Of a DNA stretch of 64,000 bases, positions 1 through 9,088 are shown one piece after another; within the stretch, counting starts at the first letter, position 1, and every line of letters starts with the position of its first letter. Made by a program: the position numbers and the translations under genes. Source of the stretch: Flavimobilis massiliensis (GTDB lineage: Bacteria > Actinomycetota > Actinomycetes > Actinomycetales > Cellulomonadaceae); the NCBI RefSeq assembly GCF_900240335.1, contig NZ_LT964979.1:1860001-1924000 (forward strand), in the 5' to 3' direction. The notes beneath the pieces were generated by a model that ran no database searches, was not told where the DNA came from, and was given only the letters and a program-made list of their open reading frames with translations.

Positions 1-90
1 GAAGGACCGCGGGTACACCTGGTAGAAGACGGCCTCGCGCCACCAGGGCTGGGTCGTGGCGGGCGAGGTCTGGGCGCTCTGCGGGGTCAC
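1..90 (-). CDS. GH13 alpha-glucosidase / alpha-amylase family, N-terminal 30 residues only (partial)
   Basis: Thirty codons run from a GTG at 90 to the window edge. Residues 16-30 read QPWWREAVFYQVYPRSF, the hallmark N-terminus of GH13 enzymes such as oligo-1,6-glucosidases and alpha-glucosidases, where the first barrel strand follows 'WW..AVFYQVYPRSF'. A TAG lies in frame just upstream, so the start is within this segment; a G-rich stretch (GGGGG) about 5 bases upstream could serve as ribosome binding site. The family hydrolyses alpha-glucosidic bonds of malto- or isomalto-oligosaccharides in the cytoplasm. A LacI-type palindrome sits 25 bases upstream, suggesting repression by a maltose-type regulator. 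Substrate cannot be decided from 30 residues. Confidence 0.8.
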   Translation of the reverse strand, partial: MTPQSAQTSPATTQPWWREAVFYQVYPRSF

Positions 91-114
91 GCCCCCAGCC
101 TATGCGTGCTCGCT

Positions 115-124
115 GCAACGTTGC
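115..124. promoter_or_regulatory. LacI-family operator candidate
   Basis: GCAACGTTGC is a perfect 10-bp palindrome with the central CG typical of LacI-family operators. It lies between the divergent GH13 and cueP-like genes, 25 bases from the GH13 start, and most likely controls the glucosidase. Confidence 0.5.
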
Positions 125-220
125 TCGCGTGTCAGATCCGACGGGACCTTCGTCCCTCCCGCGCACAATACCCCGGCGGGGTACCTTAGAGTCTTGAATC
201 CCCACCGAAGGAGACCGCAC

Positions 221-823
221 GTGCGACGCCGCCACCTGCTCACCGCAGCACCCGCCCTGGCCGCAGCCCTTGTGCTCAGCGCCTGCACCCCCGGGCCCGA
301 CGCCGCCCCCACCGCGCCGTCGACCGCACCGGCCGCCATCGACGCCGCAGCACTGCTCGCACCGTTCAACCTCACCGGCCGCGACGGCCGCGAGCTCGTC
401 GACCACCTCGAGACCCTCGGCGGCGACGACCGCCCCAGCGAGCTCATGGCGAGCGTCCGCACCGACCACCTGCTCCTCACGACCGACGCCGGCGAAGCCA
501 CCCTGCCTCTGCCCGCCGACCTCTTCTACGTCTCGGTCGCACCCTTCGCCGAGACGACCCACGAGTGCTTCTACCACTCCCTCACGACCTGCCAGGGCGA
601 GCTCGTCGACACGCCCGTCACCCTCACCGTCACGGACGGGGACGGCACCGTCGTCCACACCGCCGAGACCCGCACCGGCGCCAACGGGTTCGTCGGCACC
701 TGGCTGCCCCGCGGCACCACCGGCACGCTGTCCGTCACCACCGAGGACGGCCGCACCGGCCAGGTGAACCTCGGCACCAGCGACGACGACCCGACCTGCG
801 TGACGACGCTCCGGGTGGCCTGA
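221..823 (+). CDS. CueP-family copper-binding lipoprotein
   Basis: A 200-residue exported lipoprotein. The GTG start at 221 follows GAAGGAG at a good distance; an upstream in-frame ATG would add an implausible 55 residues. Residues 1-22 form a lipoprotein signal peptide with lipobox L-S-A-C (Cys22), followed by a Pro/Ala/Thr linker. The body contains the CueP signature: THECFYHSLTTCQGELV around 113-129 and TGANGF..WLPRG. Three cysteines besides the lipid Cys (116, 124, 193) match the spacing of the Cu-ligating cysteines reported for Salmonella CueP (96, 104, 172). Known role of the family: copper buffering outside the membrane. Here the protein would be membrane-tethered. No copper exporter or CueR-like regulator is next to it. 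Confidence 0.85.
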   Translation: MRRRHLLTAAPALAAALVLSACTPGPDAAPTAPSTAPAAIDAAALLAPFNLTGRDGRELVDHLETLGGDDRPSELMASVRTDHLLLTTDAGEATLPLPADLFYVSVAPFAETTHECFYHSLTTCQGELVDTPVTLTVTDGDGTVVHTAETRTGANGFVGTWLPRGTTGTLSVTTEDGRTGQVNLGTSDDDPTCVTTLRVA

Positions 824-832
824 CAGAACCGC

Positions 833-861
833 CCGCAGGGGGGTGCGGGCACCCCCCGCGG
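833..861 (+). terminator. Hairpin after cueP-like gene
   Basis: Ten bases after the stop codon, CCGC-A-GGGGGGTG pairs with CACCCCCCGCGG around a 4-base loop. There is no T-run, as is usual in high-GC actinobacteria. Confidence 0.6.
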
Positions 862-929
862 TCCACCATCCGGGACGATCCCGGCGTTCCGGGGGACAGG
901 TCGCCGCTCGCGGGCACACCATCATTGGC

Positions 930-2219
930 ATGCATCGCCCTCGCCCGCGCCACGTCCTGCTCGTGTCGTCGCTCGCCGCAGCCGTGCTCGCCCTCACCGC
1001 GCCGGTCGGGCTGACCGTCATCGGCCGGATGACGGCCGAGCCGCTGCCCGCAGACTTCTTCGGGCCCGCGACAGTTACCACGGACGGTCACGGTGACGCC
1101 GGCGCTCCGGCATCCCGCTCCATCCTGCGCGACCCGGTGGGGGTGACGCGCACGCCGCCCGACGACGTCCCCACGACGCCCGGCACCACTGACGCGGAGG
1201 CACCCAGCGCCTCACCGTCCACGACCCTCGACCCGTCGGGCGCCCCTGGCGCTCCCGGGCCGACGACGGACCGGCCGCAGCCTCCGACTGCGCCTCCGAC
1301 GACGAGCGCTCCTCCCGAGACGACGCCACCCACGACATCCGAGCCCAGGCAGACCACCCCGCCTGACCCTCGCCCCAGCAGAGAGCCGACGACCCCGGCG
1401 CCCTCACCAGAGACGCTGCCCGAGCCGACCGCAGCCCCGCCCCGCACGTACCCCGGCCCGTCGACGACCGGAGTGCCTCGGGGCACCAAGCTCACCCGGC
1501 ACGACGGCGACCTCACCATCACCCAGGACGGGACCGTCATCGACGCCGTCGACGTCCGCGGGCTCGTGAAGATCTACGCCGACGACGTGACGATCAAGCG
1601 CAGCATCGTTCGCGGGCGCCCCGTCACGCAGCAGAGCTATCTCGTGCAGATCTCCGAGGACGCTAACGGCACCAGGATCGTCGACACCGAGATCTATGCG
1701 GCGCACCCGAGCCACCTCATCAAGGGCGTCGTCGGCTCGAACCTCACGATGCTCCGCACCGACGTCCACGACGTCATCGACCAGCTCTCGACGACAGGCG
1801 GCGGAGTCCACGTCGAGGCATCGTGGTTCCACGACAACCTCCACTACGCGAGCGACCCCCTGCACGGCGGCGGGCCGAGCCATGACGACAACATCCAGAT
1901 CTCGCACGGTCGCGGCTTCCGCATCGTCGGCAACCGCTTCGAGGGCTCGCGGAGCGCCTCCGTGATGATCGTCCAGGGCCCGTCAGGTGTGAGCGACGTG
2001 CACATCGAAGGCAACCTCATCGACGGAGGCGCGTGCTCGATCAACCTCGCCGAGAGTGGGCGCGGTGCGATCGCGGGCGTGAGCGTCGTCGACAACACGT
2101 TCGGCACCGAGACGGGCCACCCGCACTGCGCCGTCATCAGGCCTGCAAGCACGCAGGTCACCCACAGGGGCAACGCGTTCACGGACGGCTACGAGTTCCG
2201 CCTCACGGACGGCGGATAG
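930..2219 (+). CDS. Secreted right-handed parallel beta-helix protein
   Basis: 429 residues from ATG 930, chosen because a signal-peptide-like N-terminus (basic MHRPRPRH, then a hydrophobic stretch to about residue 30) begins there. Residues about 65-185 are a long Pro/Thr/Ser linker of the kind that crosses actinobacterial cell walls. The C-terminal ~240 residues show repeating right-handed beta-helix rungs (for example DVHIEGNLIDGG and GFRIVGNRFEGS, with buried Ile/Val and Asn ladders), as in pectate-lyase-like or carbohydrate-processing folds. No specific catalytic family could be assigned. A polysaccharide-acting role is plausible but inferred only from fold. Confidence 0.7.
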   Translation: MHRPRPRHVLLVSSLAAAVLALTAPVGLTVIGRMTAEPLPADFFGPATVTTDGHGDAGAPASRSILRDPVGVTRTPPDDVPTTPGTTDAEAPSASPSTTLDPSGAPGAPGPTTDRPQPPTAPPTTSAPPETTPPTTSEPRQTTPPDPRPSREPTTPAPSPETLPEPTAAPPRTYPGPSTTGVPRGTKLTRHDGDLTITQDGTVIDAVDVRGLVKIYADDVTIKRSIVRGRPVTQQSYLVQISEDANGTRIVDTEIYAAHPSHLIKGVVGSNLTMLRTDVHDVIDQLSTTGGGVHVEASWFHDNLHYASDPLHGGGPSHDDNIQISHGRGFRIVGNRFEGSRSASVMIVQGPSGVSDVHIEGNLIDGGACSINLAESGRGAIAGVSVVDNTFGTETGHPHCAVIRPASTQVTHRGNAFTDGYEFRLTDGG

Positions 2220-2258
2220 GCGCGTGACCTCCGGCCGCGCCAGAGGAAGCGACAGCAC

Positions 2259-2290
2259 GAAGCCCCCCACGGTGAACCGTGGGGGGCTTC
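2259..2290. terminator. Bidirectional terminator between beta-helix gene and tRNA-Ser/araD operon
   Basis: GAAGCCCCCCACGGT and ACCGTGGGGGGCTTC are perfect 15-bp arms around a 2-base centre. It lies between converging transcription units, so it can end both the + strand beta-helix gene and the minus-strand tRNA/sugar operon. Confidence 0.8.
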
Positions 2291-2301
2291 GTCTCGCTGG
2301 C

Positions 2302-2386
2302 GGTAGCGGTGGGATTTGAACCCACGGTGGCTATGAACCACACAGCATTTCGAGTGCTGCACCTTCGGCCGCTCGGACACGCTACC
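2302..2386 (-). tRNA. tRNA-Ser (anticodon CGA)
   Basis: An 85-nt cloverleaf on the minus strand begins GGTAGCG and ends CGCTACC (7-bp acceptor stem). The anticodon arm has loop CTCGAAA with anticodon CGA (codon UCG). A long variable arm, typical of class II tRNAs, precedes the T arm GGGTTCAAATCCC. The 3' CCA is not encoded. Confidence 0.95.
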
Positions 2387-2469
2387 TAGCCCGACGAGAA
2401 TACAAGCACGACGGCCCGAATCCGAAATCGAGTCGCGCTCCGAGACTGTGGGGCGCCGATCGTTCGGTG

Positions 2470-3168
2470 TCAGTGCTGGCCGTAGACGTTCTGGTAACGG
2501 GCGTAGAGGGCGTCGACGTGCTCGTCGGCGATGAGGTCGGGCTCGCCGAGCTGGCGGGCGATGTGCAGGGTGCGCGCGACCTCCTCAACCATGACCGCGG
2601 CCTTGACCGCGGCGGTCGCGTCGCGACCGATCGTGAACGGACCGTGGTTGCGCATGAGGACGGCGGGGCTGCGGGAGCCCGTGAGGGTCTCGACGATGCC
2701 GCGACCGATCGAGTCGTCGCCGATGAGCGCGAACGGCCCGACAGGCACAGGCCCCCCGAACTCGTCCGCCATCATCGTCAGCGCACACGGGATCTCCTCG
2801 CCGCGCGCAGCCCAGGCCGTCGCGTACGTCGAGTGCGTGTGGACGACGCCCCCGACCTCGGGCATGTGCCGGTAGACGTAGGCGTGCGCGGCGGTGTCCG
2901 ACGACGGTGCACGATCACCGTCGACGAGCGTGCCGTCGAGGTCGCACACGACCATCGCGTCGGCCGTGAGCTCGTCGTAGGTGACGCCGGACGGCTTGAT
3001 GACGAGGAGGTCCTCGCCGCCGGGGACGCGCACGCGCTCGGAGACGTTGCCGGCGGTCCACACGACGAGGCCCCAGCGGGGCAGCTCGGCGTGGAGGCGC
3101 GCGACCTTCTCGCGGACGCGTGCGACGTCGGCGCGGACCTCGGCCGACCAGTTCTCTGCTGCGTTCAT
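2470..3168 (-). CDS. araD: L-ribulose-5-phosphate 4-epimerase
   Basis: 232 residues, the normal AraD length; ATG 3168 follows AGGAGTGACGTC. It is a class II aldolase/adducin fold enzyme that interconverts L-ribulose-5-phosphate and D-xylulose-5-phosphate using divalent zinc. Recognisable motifs are the phosphate-binding TAGNVSER (residues 39-46), KPSGV (about 58), SSDTAAHAYVYRHMPEVGG, the metal-binding VVHTHSTYATAWA, and MRNHGPF. It is the last gene of the eight-gene sugar operon, 34 bases after the FGGY kinase, so it delivers the product to the pentose phosphate pathway. No araA-type isomerase is present in the window, so the substrate is probably not plain L-arabinose. Confidence 0.92.
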   Translation of the reverse strand: MNAAENWSAEVRADVARVREKVARLHAELPRWGLVVWTAGNVSERVRVPGGEDLLVIKPSGVTYDELTADAMVVCDLDGTLVDGDRAPSSDTAAHAYVYRHMPEVGGVVHTHSTYATAWAARGEEIPCALTMMADEFGGPVPVGPFALIGDDSIGRGIVETLTGSRSPAVLMRNHGPFTIGRDATAAVKAAVMVEEVARTLHIARQLGEPDLIADEHVDALYARYQNVYGQH

Positions 3169-3202
3169 GACGTCACTCCTGTCTCACTGCGGGACCCGAC
3201 GA

Positions 3203-4807
3203 TCACCGCAGCGACTCCACTGCGGCGCGGACCGCCGCAAGTCCAGACTCGAACCCCGCAACAGAACGTCGGAAGCCCTCGACGTCCTCGTCCTGCGGGC
3301 TCACCACGGGGTCTGCGCGGCCGACGAAGACCTCTGCGTCGAGATAGTCGGCGAGCGTCCGTCCAGCGCCCCGGAGCGCATACGAGGCGAGCACCGCCAT
3401 CCCCCACGCACCACCCTCACCCGCGGTCTGCGCGACTGCGACGGGCGCTCCGACAGCAGCGGCACAGAACCGCTGAGCGACGCCCGGCGTGCGGAACACC
3501 CCGCCGTGCGCCTGCATGACGTCGACCCCGACACCCTCCGCAGCGAGCACGCGCATCCCGACATGGAGCGTCGTGAAGATCCCGTACACCTGCGACCGCA
3601 TGAAGTTAGCGAGCGTCATCCGGCTTCCTGGCGAACGAACGACCATGGGGCGCCCGTCGCCAAGCCCGAGGATCGGCTCCCCCGCGAGCAGGCTGAAGGA
3701 CAGCACACCACCAGCGTCGGCCTCGCCCTCGAGCGCAGCGCCGAGGAGCGCTGCGAAGACGGCATCCGGGTCCGTCGGCGCGCCCAGGGCGGCCGCCGCC
3801 TCACCCATGACGCCGGCCCACACCCCAAGCTCGCTCGCCCCGTTATTGCAGTGCACCATCGCGACGTCGTCCCCGGACGGCGTCGCGACAAGGTCCACTT
3901 CGTCGTGCACCTGGCTCAGCGGCCGCTCGAGCACGATCATGGCGAAGATCGAGGTACCGACCGAGACGTTCCCGGTCCGGGGCCGGACTGCACCCGTCGC
4001 CACCATCCCGGTCCCTGCGTCACCCTCGGGCGGGCACATGCGCGCGCCCGCGACGATCGCCCCTGTCGGGTCGAGGAGCAGCACTCCCTCAGCGGTGAGC
4101 GCACCGGCCTCGGCCCCGGCGACGAGCGGTTGCGGGAAGAGCTCCCGGATGCGCAACGGCGCACCGTGCTCCGCCAGAAGTTCCTCGACCACGGCACAGC
4201 GCTGAGCATCGTACTCGTGCGTCACGGGGTCGAGCGGGAACATCCCTGACGCATCGCCGACGCCGAGCACACGACGTCCCGTGAGCCGCCAGTGCACATA
4301 GCCGGCCAGCGTCGTGACGAAGTCGAGCGACCCGGCGTGAGGCTCGGCGTCGAGCACGGCCTGGACGAGGTGCGCGATCGACCATCGCTCGGGGATGTTC
4401 ACGCCGAGGAGTGCGGACAGCTCACGAGCCGCGGGCGCGGCCGACGAGTTGCGCCACGTCCGGAACGGGACGAGAAGCTCGCCGTTCGCGTCGAACGCAA
4501 GGTATCCGTGCATCATCCCCGAAACACCGACGCCCGCGAAGCTCGCCGGGCGCACCCCCCAGCGGGCCTGCGCGTCGTCGAGCACAGCCGACACCGCCGC
4601 CTGCACCCCCGCCCACACCTCGTCGAGACCGTACGTCCACGAACCGTCGACGTAGCTGCTCTCCCAGGCACTCGACCCGGCCGCGATCGGGGTATCGCCG
4701 GCGCCGACAAGAACAGCCTTGATTCTCGTCGACCCCAGCTCGATCCCCAGCACCGCGCTTCCACGGCCGAGCACAGCCGAGGGCTCGGCCTCGTTCGTCC
4801 CGCTCAT
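3203..4807 (-). CDS. FGGY-family carbohydrate kinase, probable L-pentulokinase
   Basis: 534 residues from ATG 4807, preceded by GGAGG at 9 bases. The N-terminus shows the phosphate-1 loop LGIELGSTRIKAVLV, and later GVGVSGMMHGYL, a glycine-rich TGNVSVGTSIFA and the C-terminal nucleotide-binding AHGGVFRTPGVAQ/AGEGGAWGMA typical of FGGY kinases. These enzymes transfer ATP phosphate to the terminal hydroxyl of a ketose or polyol. It lies between a TIM-barrel epimerase and AraD. The trio matches an L-xylulose or L-ribulose route (phosphorylation, 3-epimerisation, 4-epimerisation). The exact substrate cannot be read from sequence; xylulokinase, ribulokinase and other pentulokinases share this fold. 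Confidence 0.85.
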   Translation of the reverse strand: MSGTNEAEPSAVLGRGSAVLGIELGSTRIKAVLVGAGDTPIAAGSSAWESSYVDGSWTYGLDEVWAGVQAAVSAVLDDAQARWGVRPASFAGVGVSGMMHGYLAFDANGELLVPFRTWRNSSAAPAARELSALLGVNIPERWSIAHLVQAVLDAEPHAGSLDFVTTLAGYVHWRLTGRRVLGVGDASGMFPLDPVTHEYDAQRCAVVEELLAEHGAPLRIRELFPQPLVAGAEAGALTAEGVLLLDPTGAIVAGARMCPPEGDAGTGMVATGAVRPRTGNVSVGTSIFAMIVLERPLSQVHDEVDLVATPSGDDVAMVHCNNGASELGVWAGVMGEAAAALGAPTDPDAVFAALLGAALEGEADAGGVLSFSLLAGEPILGLGDGRPMVVRSPGSRMTLANFMRSQVYGIFTTLHVGMRVLAAEGVGVDVMQAHGGVFRTPGVAQRFCAAAVGAPVAVAQTAGEGGAWGMAVLASYALRGAGRTLADYLDAEVFVGRADPVVSPQDEDVEGFRRSVAGFESGLAAVRAAVESLR

Positions 4808-4877
4808 TACGCACACCTCCATCTTCGTCACCGACGCGCTGACACCCTCGCCTCCCGCAGCCCGGCTGCGGCAGCTA

Positions 4878-5825
4878 TCACGACGCGAGCACGACCGCCT
4901 CACGCTCACGGAAGTACGACACGGTCCGGTTGACGAGCGCGTCGAGGCGCGCGGGATCCGGGAGCGCCGTCCGCGCCGCGTACGGGCCTGCGCCCGGCCC
5001 GAGTGGCTCCGGTGTGACGAACCGCCCGGGCTGGTTGTGGCCAATGAGGTAGAGCGCCATGATGATCGCGTCGAGGTCCATCGAGCCCTCGCCCAGCGCC
5101 CGACGGTTCGAGTCCGCCATGTGCAGGTTGACGAGGCGGTCGCCCGCGCGGAGCACGGCATCGGCGATGTTCCGCTCCTCCGACTGCATGTGATAGACGT
5201 CCCCATTGATGTGCTGCACACCGGGATGGTCGACGGCCTCGATGTAGGCGACCGCGTCGTCGACGGTGTGGACGAACGACACCTCGGCCGAGCGGATCGG
5301 CTCGATAGCTCCCTTGATGCCGTGCTCGACGAAGACATCCGCCGCACGGCGCAACGCATCGACGGACCGCGGCAACTCGGAGGTGTCGTAGGCGTCCGGA
5401 CGCCCGACAGCGCCAGGCACGACGAGCAGGTAGGCGCCACCCACCGCCGACGTGAACTCCACCTCGCGGCGTATGTAGTCGATGGCCTCCTGCTGCTGGA
5501 CGGGGCGGTTGCTCGAGAGGTCGTTGTCCTCCGAGAACATCCCGCACACGCCGGAGACGGCAAGCCCGTGGCGCGCGAGGGTTCCGAGCGTCGCGTCGAC
5601 CTCATAGCCCAGGTCGGCGCCGTAGTGGTTGCCGTGCAGCTCGATGTACGAGAGCCCCGCGCCCGCAAGCCGGGCGCACGAGTCCTCGAGCGGCTCGAGG
5701 CCAAAACCCCAGTTGGACCACGAGAGATCCAGCGGCCGAGAGAAGCGCTCCGGATCCGCTGCGCGTGCTGCGTCAAAAGCCTCGCGAATCTCCGCGTGCC
5801 GCTGCTCGAAGACTTGCTGTGTCAT
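4878..5825 (-). CDS. TIM-barrel sugar (phosphate) isomerase/epimerase
   Basis: 315 residues; ATG 5825 overlaps the LacI stop in an ATGA. It belongs to the AP-endonuclease-2-like TIM-barrel superfamily that includes UlaE/SgbU L-xylulose-5-phosphate 3-epimerase and D-tagatose/D-psicose 3-epimerases. The expected metal-site residues are visible: Glu in GAIEPIRSAE, Asp in NGDVYHMQSEE, His in LVNLHMADSNR, and Gly-rich GEGSMDLD. Between kinase and AraD, a 3-epimerase acting on L-xylulose-5-phosphate is the most economical role. An epimerase acting on the free sugar before phosphorylation is the alternative. Confidence 0.82.
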   Translation of the reverse strand: MTQQVFEQRHAEIREAFDAARAADPERFSRPLDLSWSNWGFGLEPLEDSCARLAGAGLSYIELHGNHYGADLGYEVDATLGTLARHGLAVSGVCGMFSEDNDLSSNRPVQQQEAIDYIRREVEFTSAVGGAYLLVVPGAVGRPDAYDTSELPRSVDALRRAADVFVEHGIKGAIEPIRSAEVSFVHTVDDAVAYIEAVDHPGVQHINGDVYHMQSEERNIADAVLRAGDRLVNLHMADSNRRALGEGSMDLDAIIMALYLIGHNQPGRFVTPEPLGPGAGPYAARTALPDPARLDALVNRTVSYFREREAVVLAS

Positions 5826-6943
5826 GAGAGTTCCCGCCCTTCTGGCGTCTGGAGGTTGTGTGTCGTACCAGTGGTCGACCCCCGGACCACGACCACGTGG
5901 TCGAGCGGGGTCGGAGGCAGGATGTGCGTGCCGGACTCGACGGCGTCGATGAGGAGCTCCGCTGCACGCCGGCCGATCATCTCGACCGGCTGCCGGACGG
6001 TCGTGAGGGGGACCGCCAGCACGCGGGCGACGTCGACGTCGTCGAATCCCGTGAGTGCCACGTCCTCGGGGACGCGTCGTCCCGTCTCCTGCAGCGCCGC
6101 GAGCGCACCGGTCGCGGTGTAGTCGTTGATGCACATGATGGCGTCGAGGTCAGGGAAGCGTTCGACGAGGGTTCTGGCTGCGGCCCGTCCACCTGCCATG
6201 TCGGGAGCCGAGGCCATGATCTCGATCGGCTGAGCAAGGTCGCTGAGCCCTGCGCGTCGCACCGCATCCCGGACGCCGCGCATGCGGTTCTCGTGCTGGA
6301 TCGCGCGTCCGGGCCCGTTGATCACACCAATCCTGCGCCGGCCCGTGGCGATGACGTGCTCGGTCAGCTCGGACATCGCCCGTCTGTCGTCGACGCCGAT
6401 CCATCCGAGATCGGGGTGTGGGGAGCCTTGCGCAACGAGGACGAGCGACATTCCACGTTCCTGGAGGCGCAGCAGCGGACCGACATCATGGCGCGCGGTC
6501 GAGACCGCGATCCCGCGGATTCCGCGCCCGTAGAGAAAGTCGAGGCTCATCTCCTCGCGAAACACGTCCTGGTCCGAGCTCGACGCGGTCACCGCGTAGC
6601 CGCGGTCGGCAGCGGTCGAGCTCATGTGACGGGCGACAGAGGCGTAGAACGGGTTCGCGAGGTCGAAGAACAGGCCGCCGATCGACTCGACGCGGCCGGT
6701 ACGCAACGACCGGGCGGTCGCGCTCGGCACGAATCCGAGCTCCTTGATGGCAGCGGAGACGCGTCGTGCGAGCTCGTCGCTGACGATCTCCGGCCTGTTG
6801 AGCGCGTTCGAGACGCTTGCCACCGAAACCCCGGCGCGCGCGGCGACGTCCTTGATGCCGACGGTCGTACGCCGACGTCCACGCGACCCGGTGGCAGCTG
6901 GTTGTTCGCCCTTGTTGTTGATGTTCTGCACGTCTGTCTCCAT
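5822..6943 (-). CDS. LacI-family transcriptional regulator of the sugar operon
   Basis: 373 residues from ATG 6943; a GTG at 6952 is an equally possible start. An N-terminal basic tail is followed by the LacI HTH (TVGIKDVAARAGVSVASVSNALNRPEIVS) and hinge (FVPSATARSLRTGR), then a periplasmic-binding-protein-like effector domain containing GGLFFDLANPFY, GVINGPG, CINDYTATGAL and LTGFDDVDVA. It sits inside the operon between permease and epimerase genes. Two LacI-type palindromes upstream of the first gene (11823 and 11864) are its likely sites, giving autoregulated, sugar-inducible control. Confidence 0.9.
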   Translation of the reverse strand: METDVQNINNKGEQPAATGSRGRRRTTVGIKDVAARAGVSVASVSNALNRPEIVSDELARRVSAAIKELGFVPSATARSLRTGRVESIGGLFFDLANPFYASVARHMSSTAADRGYAVTASSSDQDVFREEMSLDFLYGRGIRGIAVSTARHDVGPLLRLQERGMSLVLVAQGSPHPDLGWIGVDDRRAMSELTEHVIATGRRRIGVINGPGRAIQHENRMRGVRDAVRRAGLSDLAQPIEIMASAPDMAGGRAAARTLVERFPDLDAIMCINDYTATGALAALQETGRRVPEDVALTGFDDVDVARVLAVPLTTVRQPVEMIGRRAAELLIDAVESGTHILPPTPLDHVVVVRGSTTGTTHNLQTPEGRELS

Positions 6944-7010
6944 CGATCCCACGCGGTCGCCCCGGCCACCTTGTGCGGCCGGGACGACCCCGGGCTGCTG
7001 GTTGTCGTCG

Positions 7011-8090
7011 TTACTGCCGCAGTCCGTATCGCCGTGAGGCGAATGTATTGAGCAGCACGGCGCCCACGAGCACGAGGCCCAGGGCCAGCAGCTGGATCCT
7101 CGGCCCCATCGAGCCCTGGAAGGAGATGAGGATCACAGCGTTGAGCCAGACGACGAAGAGTGCTGCGAGCACCGTTCCGCCGATCCGGCCGATTCCACCG
7201 GCGATCGCAGCCCCGCCGAGCACGGCGATGGTGATCGCGGGCAGCGCCATCCCGTTGCCGGCGATGCCAGCGTCGGGCCGAGCCGACGCGAACTGCGCGA
7301 CGTTGACGATCGCGGTGAGGCCCGCGAGGAGGCCCGACGCCGCGTACGCGGAGGTCCGCGTCAGCCGCGTATCGATCGCCGAATACCGCGCCGCGTTGTC
7401 GTTCGTGCCGATGGCGAAGAGCGAGCGCCCCCACCGGGTGCGGTTGAGCGCGAACCACGCGAGGATCGCGACGGGTAGGAGGACGGTGAGCACGTGCAGG
7501 GGAATCGCGAGCACGCCGTCGCCGAGACCGTGGGTCATCGAGTTGAGCTCGGTGAGCGCAGGCCCCGAGAAGGGAGCGCCGTCGTGGCTCACCATGGCGA
7601 TCGAGCCGAAGGCGTAGCCCGTCGCGAGGGTCGCGATGAGCGGCGGAAAGCCGAGATACCCGACGAGGTAGCCGTTGGCCGCGCCCATGAGCGTCGTCGC
7701 GACGAGCGTGATGACGGACGCGAGCGGGACCGAGAGCTCGAGGCCGACGACGAGGTACCCAAAGATCATCCCGCCGAGCGACACGACACCCCCGACCGAC
7801 AGATCGATCCCGCTCTTGCCCGAAAGGATGACAATCGTCTGCGCGAGCGCCAAGAGCGCAAGCGGGACGAACGAGATGAGCGACACGGACAGGTAGCTGA
7901 GCGTGAACGGGGCGACGAGCGCCGCGGACGCGTCGAGCACGGTCGCCGTGAGGATGAGGGCGACGATGAGCACCGCGAGGAGCAGGACGCGGTCGGTGAG
8001 GAGCCGGCGGCCGATCGCGGCGAGGACGGAGACCGCCCGAGATCCCGCCGTGGGCGCTTCGCCCTGTTCAGTGCTGGTCGTGATGGTCAC
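7011..8090 (-). CDS. ABC sugar transporter permease (RbsC-like), second copy
   Basis: 359 residues from GTG 8090, after AGGAGG and overlapping the previous stop (GTGA). It has eight or more hydrophobic segments and the RbsC/LsrC permease signature (ILSGKSGIDLSVGG, ANGYLVGYLGFPPLIATLATGY, FAIGTNDNAARYSAI, GGAAIAGGIGRIGGTVLAA). It is the CUT2-type inner-membrane pore subunit and presumably heterodimerises with the adjacent permease. Confidence 0.92.
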   Translation of the reverse strand: MTITTSTEQGEAPTAGSRAVSVLAAIGRRLLTDRVLLLAVLIVALILTATVLDASAALVAPFTLSYLSVSLISFVPLALLALAQTIVILSGKSGIDLSVGGVVSLGGMIFGYLVVGLELSVPLASVITLVATTLMGAANGYLVGYLGFPPLIATLATGYAFGSIAMVSHDGAPFSGPALTELNSMTHGLGDGVLAIPLHVLTVLLPVAILAWFALNRTRWGRSLFAIGTNDNAARYSAIDTRLTRTSAYAASGLLAGLTAIVNVAQFASARPDAGIAGNGMALPAITIAVLGGAAIAGGIGRIGGTVLAALFVVWLNAVILISFQGSMGPRIQLLALGLVLVGAVLLNTFASRRYGLRQ

Positions 8091-9088
8091 AGCCGCGACC
8101 TCCTGTTCTGACGGACGAGGTCGATGCCGACCGCGAGGACGATGAACACTCCGACGAAGAGATTCGACAGCTGGGACGAGAGGCCGAGCAGCGTGATCGC
8201 GCTCGTCACCGTCCCGATGAGCACGGCGCCGAGCAGGGTGCCGACGACGGTCCCTCGGCCACCGAGGACCGAGGTGCCACCGATGACGCACGCGGCGATC
8301 ACCTGCATCTCGAGGCCAATGCCGACGTTCTGCTGGACGAGACCGCCCGAGCCGAGCTGGACGAGCGACGCGATCGCCACCATGGCGCCGACGCTCACGT
8401 AGACGAGGAAGAGGCGCATGTTGACGCGCACGCCCGCGAGCCGTGCAGCGTGCTGGTCGTTGCCGATCGCGTAGATGTGCCGGCCACCCGCCCAGTAGCG
8501 CATGTACGCCCACTGGACCGCAACGAGCAGGAGCGTCAGCCACATCGCGTTCGGGATTCCGAAGGTCACGGCGGTCGACGACCCACCGATCGGGCGGAAG
8601 ACGTCGGGAACACCGGCGATCTGTGCGTCGCCGAAGACCTGGAGCGCGACGAAGCGGAAGATGTTGAGCGTTCCGAACGTCACGATCATCGGATGGATCC
8701 GGCCGAAGACGATGAGCGCGGCGTTGACGGAGCCGAGGAGGCAGCCCACGACGAGCGCGATGACGACCGCCCCCGCAAGGCCCGTCCCGGAGTCGCGGAT
8801 CATCGTCGCGACGATCGCTGTGACGATCGCGAGCTGGGAACCGACGGAGACGTCGATACCGGCAGTCACCATGACGGCAGTCATACCGACACCGATGATC
8901 GCGACGGGCGCGATCGCGTAGAGGATCGTCCGGATATTCGCGCCGGTGAAGAACGTGTCCGTCATCAACGACAGGACGAGCCACAGGACGGCGATCACGC
9001 CGATGAGGACGAGCTCCTGACCTTCGAGGACCGGGCGACGCGCCGATCGCGCACGGATCGGCCGCGCGGGCGCAGTTGTCTGGCTCAT
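8087..9088 (-). CDS. ABC sugar transporter permease (RbsC-like), first copy
   Basis: 333 residues; ATG 9088 overlaps the ATPase stop by 4 bases. Multiple transmembrane segments and the signatures TAGIDVSVGSQLAI, GRIHPMIVTFGTLNIFRF, YAIGNDQHAARLAGVRV and GGTSVLGGRGTVVGTLLGA identify a CUT2 permease. Sharing a 4-base overlap with both neighbours, it is translationally coupled. Two different permeases with one fused ATPase resemble the rhamnose and autoinducer-2 (LsrACDB) transporter architecture rather than a homodimeric ribose system. Confidence 0.92.
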   Translation of the reverse strand: MSQTTAPARPIRARSARRPVLEGQELVLIGVIAVLWLVLSLMTDTFFTGANIRTILYAIAPVAIIGVGMTAVMVTAGIDVSVGSQLAIVTAIVATMIRDSGTGLAGAVVIALVVGCLLGSVNAALIVFGRIHPMIVTFGTLNIFRFVALQVFGDAQIAGVPDVFRPIGGSSTAVTFGIPNAMWLTLLLVAVQWAYMRYWAGGRHIYAIGNDQHAARLAGVRVNMRLFLVYVSVGAMVAIASLVQLGSGGLVQQNVGIGLEMQVIAACVIGGTSVLGGRGTVVGTLLGAVLIGTVTSAITLLGLSSQLSNLFVGVFIVLAVGIDLVRQNRRSRL